Source: Roseburia sp. CAG:303
GTDB lineage: Bacteria > Bacillota > Clostridia > Lachnospirales > Lachnospiraceae
DNA length: 10,694 nt
Assembly (NCBI GenBank): GCA_000437755.1
Contig: FR900135.1
Span: 6,110 to 16,803 of the forward strand
Direction of reading: 5' to 3'
Positions 6,973 through 10,694 of the stretch are shown here, one piece after another. Numbering within the stretch: position 1 is the stretch's first letter; every line of letters starts with the position of its first letter. The translations under genes and the position numbers were made by a program. The notes under the pieces were generated by a model that did no database searches, was not told the DNA's origin, and worked only from the letters and a program-made list of their open reading frames with translations.

Positions 6973-7338
6973 ATGAATTTAAGAAAAACATCCAAAATGA
7001 TGCTTGGATTATCATTAAAAATTGTATTCTGGATTATATGTCTGACTGTATTTATTGTAATCTGCAGCAGGGCATTTTCACTTGGCAGCCAGGTGTTCGG
7101 AAACGAGGGAATGGCGAAGGAAGGAAGCGGAACGGAAGTAACTGTTACAATTCCGCAGGGAGCAACCGACAAAGACGTTGCTGAGATTCTTCTGGATGAA
7201 GAATTGATTTCCAGTAAATATATTTTTATGGTTCAGGCAAGAATATATGAAGCCAGTTATGCACCTGGAGATTATGTATTAAGTACAGAGCAGGGAGCAG
7301 AGGATATTATCGAATCCCTGCGTCCGCAGAAGGAATAA
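6973..7338 (+). CDS. Short MltG-like membrane protein lacking the catalytic domain
   Basis: A 121-residue protein from the ATG at 6973. A single transmembrane segment lies at about 11-32 (basic MNLRKTSK before it, positive-inside topology), followed by an extracytoplasmic part. Residues 54-104 (EVTVTIPQGATDKDVAEILLDEELISSKYIF and GDYVL) resemble the LysM-like N-terminal part of MltG (YceG) endolytic transglycosylases, which cut nascent glycan strands and help set their length. The catalytic YceG domain with its active glutamate is absent: the frame ends cleanly after ESLRPQKE, and trmR begins 16 bases later. It therefore cannot be a transglycosylase by itself. Its place before trmR is where full-length MltG (YrrL) sits in B. 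subtilis. It may be a reduced family member with a binding or scaffold role; this is inference. Confidence 0.8.
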   Translation: MNLRKTSKMMLGLSLKIVFWIICLTVFIVICSRAFSLGSQVFGNEGMAKEGSGTEVTVTIPQGATDKDVAEILLDEELISSKYIFMVQARIYEASYAPGDYVLSTEQGAEDIIESLRPQKE

Positions 7339-7354
7339 TTAGAGAAGGTAAGAG

Positions 7355-8002
7355 ATGATAGTAAATGAGCGAATCGTATCTTACATTCATTCATTGGAAA
7401 AAAGTAATGGGCCTTTGTTAGATGAGATGGAAGCCTATGCAAAAGAAAACAGGGTGCCGATTATCCGTAAAGAAGTAGAGAGCTTTTTGAGGGTGCTGTT
7501 GGAAATGCAGCATCCTACCCATATTTTAGAGCTTGGAACTGCCATCGGATATTCGGCTATTTTAATGGGTGGATGTATTGATGAAAACAGCAGGATTACA
7601 ACGATAGAAAATTATGAAAAGAGAATTCCGATTGCCAGGGAAAATATAAAAAATGCAGGCATGGAAGATAAAATCACGGTAGTACAGGGTGATGCACTGG
7701 AAGAAATGAAGAAAATGCCGGATGCAAGTGTTGATTTTATCTTTATGGATGCAGCAAAGGCACAGTATGTCCATTACCTTAAGGAAGCCGTACGACTGAT
7801 GAAGAAGGGGGCAGTGCTGGTGGCAGACAATGTATTTCAGGAAGGCGATCTGATTGAATCAAGATATATTGTCACAAGAAGAGATCGGACGATTCATTCC
7901 AGAATGAGGGAATATCTGAAAATGATAAAAGAAGAAGAACAGTTAGTCACAACCATAGTACCGATGGGAGACGGACTTACAGTGAGTGTAAAGGAAAGGT
8001 GA
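7355..8002 (+). CDS. trmR: tRNA 5-hydroxyuridine methyltransferase TrmR
   Basis: A 215-residue class I SAM-dependent O-methyltransferase. In B. subtilis TrmR (YrrM) methylates 5-hydroxyuridine at wobble position 34 to 5-methoxyuridine (mo5U), broadening codon reading. Motif I is ILELGTAIGYSAILM (57-71), with TIENYEKR (83-90) as the probable SAM ribose-binding acidic motif. D132 (FMDAAK) and D158-N159 (VADNVFQEG) match the metal-binding residues of this family. General O-methyltransferases share these motifs, but the gene order (MltG-like, this gene, U32 protein) is that of yrrL-yrrM-yrrN/O and supports TrmR. The U32 gene begins 4 bases after its stop. Confidence 0.9.
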   Translation: MIVNERIVSYIHSLEKSNGPLLDEMEAYAKENRVPIIRKEVESFLRVLLEMQHPTHILELGTAIGYSAILMGGCIDENSRITTIENYEKRIPIARENIKNAGMEDKITVVQGDALEEMKKMPDASVDFIFMDAAKAQYVHYLKEAVRLMKKGAVLVADNVFQEGDLIESRYIVTRRDRTIHSRMREYLKMIKEEEQLVTTIVPMGDGLTVSVKER

Positions 8003-8006
8003 AAAA

Positions 8007-9233
8007 ATGTACCGAAAACCAGAATTATTGATTCCAGCAAGCAGTCTGGAAGTATTAAAGGTTGCAGTTATGTTTGGTGCGGATGCCGTATATATCGGCG
8101 GCGAAGCATTCGGACTCAGGGCAAAGGCGAAGAATTTTCCGCCGGAAGATATGCGGCAGGGGGTTCTGTTTGCACATGAACATGGTGTAAAAGTTTATGT
8201 GACGGCAAATATTCTTGCACATAATGCAGACCTGGACGGAGTCCGCACATATTTTAAAGAATTAAAACAGATGAATATAGATGCTGTCATTATTTCAGAT
8301 CCGGCAGTATTTACGATCGCAAAAGAAGAACTTCCGGAAACCGATATCCATATCAGTACACAGGCAAATAATACGAATTATGGTACATTCCGTTTCTGGT
8401 ACGGACTGGGTGCGAAGCGTGTGGTAACGGCAAGGGAATTATCCCTGGAAGAGATAAAAGAGATACGGTCTGAAATACCGGATGATATGGAGATTGAAAC
8501 CTTTATCCATGGTGCGATGTGTATCTCCTATTCCGGAAGATGCCTGCTCAGCAGCTTTATGGCGGGAAGGGATGCGAACCGTGGTGCGTGTACGCATCCA
8601 TGCAGATGGAAATATGCGGTGATGGAGGAATCCAGACCGGGAGAATATATGCCGGTGTATGAGAATGAAAGAGGCACATATATTTTCAATTCCAAAGATC
8701 TGTGCATGATTGAGCATATCGGAGAACTGATGGAATCCGGAATCGACAGTTACAAGATCGAAGGCAGAATGAAAACGGCACTGTATGTAGCGACCGTGGC
8801 AAGAACCTACCGGATGGCGATCGACGACTGGCAGAAAGATCCGGAATATTACAAATCCAGAATTCCGTATTATAAAGCAGAGATCGCGAAATGTACCTAT
8901 CGTCAGTATACTACCGGATTTTTCTTTGGAAAACCGGATGAAACGACCCAGATCTACGACAGTAATACCTATATCAAAGAATATACCTATCTGGGAATTG
9001 TAGGGGAAGAAAAGGATGGGCACTACCGGATGGAACAGAGAAATAAATTCAGTGTCGGTGAGACGATCGAAGTCATGAAACCAAATGGAGAGAATATCGA
9101 GGCGGAAGTGCTTGAGATTCTGGACGAAGAAGGAAACCGGATGGAAAGTGCACCTCATCCGAAACAGGTATTATATATTAATCTCGGAATAAAATTAGAG
9201 GAATATGATATCTTAAGAAGAGCGGAAATATAA
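8007..9233 (+). CDS. trhP: U32 family tRNA 5-hydroxyuridine synthesis protein TrhP
   Basis: A 408-residue member of peptidase family U32. Despite older protease or collagenase annotations, members next to trmR are needed for hydroxylation of U34 in tRNA by the prephenate-dependent, oxygen-independent route. The U32 signature is ETFIHGAMCISYSGRC (164-179). Cysteines C172, C179, C195 and C199 (in GACTHPCRW) match the four that ligate the Fe-S cluster in this group. An N-terminal TIM-barrel-like part (PELLIPASSLEVLKVAVMFGADAVYIG) leads in, and a C-terminal beta-rich part follows after about residue 315. The length is near that of YrrO (TrhP2, about 420 residues); a separate YrrN-like gene is missing here. 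Its product would be the substrate of TrmR. AAAGGTG overlaps the trmR stop, so coupling is likely. Confidence 0.92.
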   Translation: MYRKPELLIPASSLEVLKVAVMFGADAVYIGGEAFGLRAKAKNFPPEDMRQGVLFAHEHGVKVYVTANILAHNADLDGVRTYFKELKQMNIDAVIISDPAVFTIAKEELPETDIHISTQANNTNYGTFRFWYGLGAKRVVTARELSLEEIKEIRSEIPDDMEIETFIHGAMCISYSGRCLLSSFMAGRDANRGACTHPCRWKYAVMEESRPGEYMPVYENERGTYIFNSKDLCMIEHIGELMESGIDSYKIEGRMKTALYVATVARTYRMAIDDWQKDPEYYKSRIPYYKAEIAKCTYRQYTTGFFFGKPDETTQIYDSNTYIKEYTYLGIVGEEKDGHYRMEQRNKFSVGETIEVMKPNGENIEAEVLEILDEEGNRMESAPHPKQVLYINLGIKLEEYDILRRAEI

Positions 9234-9240
9234 AAAGAAA

Positions 9241-9261
9241 ATGGGGTCGGGCAGACCCCAT
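9241..9261 (-). terminator. Intrinsic terminator of sigK, possibly also acting on the trhP operon
   Basis: The perfect arms ATGGGGTC (9241-9248) and GACCCCAT (9254-9261) enclose a 5-base loop. On the minus strand the hairpin follows the sigK stop by 6 bases and is followed by a U-rich tract (complement of 9228-9240). On the plus strand it follows the trhP stop by 7 bases but has no U-tract, so its effect there may be weaker. Confidence 0.85.
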
Positions 9262-9267
9262 TGGACT

Positions 9268-9891
9268 TTAATCAGGATAGAGAGCAGTTTTTAATTTCTG
9301 AAGACATTTTTTTTCGATTCTGCTGACATAACTTCTGGAAATACCGAGTTCCTGGGCTACTTCCCTCTGAGTAAGCTCTTTTTCTCCAAGTATTCCATAG
9401 CGTTTTTTGATTAGATTAAATTCATCCGGAGTGAGAATGGTGTTTATATTACGGAAAAGCCATTGCAATTCGTTGTTTCGGTCAAATTCGGCGACGAAAT
9501 CGCAGGAATCGGCTTCGATAACATCCATAAGATGAATGGAATTTCCTTCTTTGTCCGTACCGATGGGTTCGTAAAGACTTATCTCACGGGATTTTTTCTT
9601 TTCACTTCTCAGGTGCATCAGTATCTCATTTTCAATGCATTTGCTGGCATAGGTCACCAGACGGTTGCCGGAGCCTGCATTAAAGGTATTAACGGCCTTA
9701 ATTAATCCGATTGTACCAATGGAAATGAGGTCATCACAATATTCGCCCTGGGAATATTTCTTTGCGATATGTGCGACCAGCCTGAGGTTGTGTTCAACCA
9801 GCATGTTTCGGGCTTCTATATCGCCACTCTTTAAGCGGTCAAGAAAGAGGGATTCTTCCTCTTTGGTAAGTGGTTCTCTGAAAGTTTCCAA
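9268..9891 (-). CDS. sigK: Sporulation sigma factor SigK, encoded in mature form
   Basis: A 207-residue sigma-70 family factor for late mother-cell gene expression. Region 2 is clear: EARNMLVEHNLRLVAHIAKKY (26-46), DLISIGTIGLIKAVNTF (54-70), and TYASKCIENEILMHLR (80-95). Region 4.2 has the helix-turn-helix TQREVAQELGISRSYVSRIEKK (174-195). The wording MHLR...SLYEPIGTDKEGNSI and ISRSYVSRIEK fits SigK better than SigE. The B. subtilis protein is made with a 20-residue inhibitory pro-sequence; here the frame begins at METFREPLTKEEE, and an in-frame TAG lies at 9903-9901, four codons upstream of the TTG start, so none can be encoded. The AGGGG at 9902-9898 gives a 6-base spacing to the TTG; the next in-frame ATG (residue 30) lies inside region 2. 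The gene is not interrupted by a skin-type element. It is divergent from mecA. Confidence 0.93.
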   Translation of the reverse strand: METFREPLTKEEESLFLDRLKSGDIEARNMLVEHNLRLVAHIAKKYSQGEYCDDLISIGTIGLIKAVNTFNAGSGNRLVTYASKCIENEILMHLRSEKKKSREISLYEPIGTDKEGNSIHLMDVIEADSCDFVAEFDRNNELQWLFRNINTILTPDEFNLIKKRYGILGEKELTQREVAQELGISRSYVSRIEKKCLQKLKTALYPD

Positions 9892-9917
9892 ATTGTGCCC
9901 CTAAACATGGTTTGTTA

Positions 9918-9945
9918 TATTCTATGAAACTGAGGGATAAAAAGT
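9918..9945 (-). promoter_or_regulatory. Candidate SigK/SigE-type promoter of sigK
   Basis: Reading the minus strand, CATAGAATA (9926-9918) fits the SigK -10 pattern CATAnnnTA exactly and resembles the SigE -10 CATACAAT. An AC (9945-9944) stands 17 bases upstream, as in the short SigK -35 element. Transcription would begin about 20 bases before the TTG start. This fits autoregulation, with first transcription by SigE as in other sporeformers. No SigA-type alternative is obvious. Confidence 0.5.
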
Positions 9946-9971
9946 GCCTTTCCTAAAAATGAAAGATAAAC

Positions 9972-10000
9972 TTGTTTTTTTGAGGAAATTCTGCTATACT
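9972..10000 (+). promoter_or_regulatory. SigA-type promoter of mecA with extended -10
   Basis: TTGTTT (9972-9977), a 17-base spacer, and TATACT (9995-10000) preceded by TGC, which forms an extended -10. Transcription would start near 10007, giving a leader of about 46 bases before the mecA ATG. Confidence 0.7.
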
Positions 10001-10028
10001 CAACTGAATGAGTACAGAATGAATTTCC
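9984..10028. repeat. Long imperfect palindrome over the mecA core promoter
   Basis: The inner arms TACTCA (9997-10002) and TGAGTA (10009-10014) surround a 6-base centre. They extend outward through CTG (9991-9993) with CAG (10015-10017), and GGAAATT (9984-9990) with AATTTCC (10022-10028). The interruptions are CTA on the left and AATG on the right. In total 16 base pairs match. The element covers the -10 and the likely start site, as an operator would. Only the right half would be transcribed from the predicted start, so a role as DNA is more likely than as RNA. Confidence 0.5.
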
Positions 10029-10052
10029 ATTGTTATATTGGAGGTGTGGACA

Positions 10053-10694
10053 ATGAAGTTTAAGAAATTAGATGACAAAACTGTGTGCTGCATGGTAAGT
10101 ACAGAAGATTTATCTGATAATAATATTACAATAGAAGATTTTATACAGAATAAAGATAAAGTGCAGGATTTTCTGGAAGAAGTAGTGGAAGCTGCAAAAG
10201 AAGAGGTTGGATTTGAAACTTCAGGTCCAATGTTATCCATACAGATTATGGCGATGTATCCGGAAGGTGTCATGATTACCATGTCGGAAGAACCCAAAGA
10301 TATGGCAGGAGTCATAAAGGCAGGGCTTGCACAGCTCAAAGGGGAACTGGGAATGGACGATGAGGACTGGATTGAAGTAAGGCCGGATGGTATACCGGAG
10401 CCGGAAGAAGTTGTGGAAGCAGCGGAGAAAGCAACCCGTACAAAGAAGGAAAACGATACGATTATTTCCGTATTTTCTTTTTCAAAACTGGAAGATGTGT
10501 TTGCATTTGCAGAACATACCTCGGTCAGAAGCGGTCTGAACAGTACCTTATACAAAGATGAGAAGAAAGGTGTCTATTACCTGTATCTGGAGAAAGTGAG
10601 AATGTCAGAGGAACGCTACCGCCAGCTGGTAGTTACGGCGATGGAATATGGAGAGCTGACGGGAGCTACATATCTGTTTATGGCGGGAATCGAA
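10053..10694 (+). CDS. mecA: MecA family adaptor protein (3' end outside window)
   Basis: MecA proteins bind substrates through the N-terminal domain and hand them to the ClpC ATPase through the C-terminal domain for ClpCP proteolysis; in B. subtilis the classic substrate is the competence regulator ComK. The frame runs open for 214 codons to the last base. The N-terminal domain (about 1-80) starts MKFKKLDDKTVCCMVSTEDL and includes FLEEVVEAAKEEVGFETSGPMLSIQIMAM. An acidic linker (about 102-135, with EPEEVVEAAEKA) follows, then the C-terminal domain (about 137 on), with FSFSKLEDVFAFAE, a YYLYLEK strand and the family's VVTAMEYGE block. The ribosome site GGAGGTG stands 6 bases before the ATG. 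B. subtilis MecA has about 218 residues, so little may be missing. The substrate here is unknown. Confidence 0.92.
   Translation, partial: MKFKKLDDKTVCCMVSTEDLSDNNITIEDFIQNKDKVQDFLEEVVEAAKEEVGFETSGPMLSIQIMAMYPEGVMITMSEEPKDMAGVIKAGLAQLKGELGMDDEDWIEVRPDGIPEPEEVVEAAEKATRTKKENDTIISVFSFSKLEDVFAFAEHTSVRSGLNSTLYKDEKKGVYYLYLEKVRMSEERYRQLVVTAMEYGELTGATYLFMAGIE

Noticed and set aside
8439..9158. Minus-strand open frame of 239 codons inside trhP
   Set aside because: It lies fully opposite a conserved U32 gene and has no family features; long antisense frames are common by codon bias.
9268..9891. Possible skin-element insertion site in sigK
   Set aside because: The coding sequence is continuous, with no recombinase gene or repeat flanks, so there is nothing to support an integration or excision event here.
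9953..10555. Minus-strand open frame of 200 codons over mecA
   Set aside because: Its Ser-rich, low-complexity translation is the mirror of the acidic MecA frame, and the plus-strand gene has a promoter, ribosome site and homology.
1..10694. Defence system, prophage, transposon or CRISPR array
   Set aside because: Every sizeable frame that is not a shadow belongs to a known housekeeping, envelope or sporulation family; no transposase, integrase, spaced direct repeats or toxin-antitoxin pair was seen.

Overview
The window reads as ordinary chromosome of a spore-forming, low-GC anaerobe of the Bacillota, most likely class Clostridia and probably Lachnospiraceae. This rests on the gene families (SigK, MecA, RNase J, YlbF, the UPF0297-RuvX-UPF0473 trio, a U32 tRNA hydroxylation protein), strong AGGAGG-type ribosome sites, two TTG starts, and an HPr-like protein without the phosphorylatable histidine. 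The assignment is inferred from gene content; no marker RNA gene is present. There is no mobile element, CRISPR array, tRNA or rRNA gene, and no gene-free stretch over 300 bases.

Layout. Bases 1-2006 (+): the 3' end of thiI (tRNA 4-thiouridine synthase), then a secreted GH25 muramidase with a Pro/Thr linker and a C-terminal dockerin-like module. Its end faces a minus-strand HPr-like gene (2055-2288) across a shared hairpin. From 2438 (+): mtaB. From 3861 to 9233 (+): a tightly packed run of eight genes: ireB, ruvX, yrzB, rnjA, ylbF, a short MltG-like membrane protein, trmR and a U32-family trhP. It ends against minus-strand sigK (9268-9891) at a second hairpin. sigK is divergent from mecA (10053 onward, cut by the window end).

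How the genes fit together. The ireB-ruvX-yrzB...mltG-trmR-trhP order matches the Bacillus subtilis yrzL-yrrK-yrzB-yrrL-yrrM-yrrN-yrrO block, here with rnjA and ylbF inserted, a single U32 gene, and MltG reduced to its N-terminal part. Much of the window concerns RNA: ThiI (s4U8), MtaB (ms2t6A37), TrmR with TrhP (mo5U34), RuvX (pre-16S rRNA maturation), RNase J and YlbF (mRNA decay and its regulation). Cell envelope (GH25, MltG-like), proteolysis (MecA-ClpC) and late sporulation (SigK) make up the rest.

I found no convincing new multi-gene system. The points most worth a second look are: SigK encoded with no pro-sequence, behind a good SigK/SigE-type promoter; a long imperfect palindrome over the mecA core promoter; the dockerin-bearing muramidase; the His-less HPr paralog; the MltG remnant; and a 17-codon leader ORF ahead of ireB.
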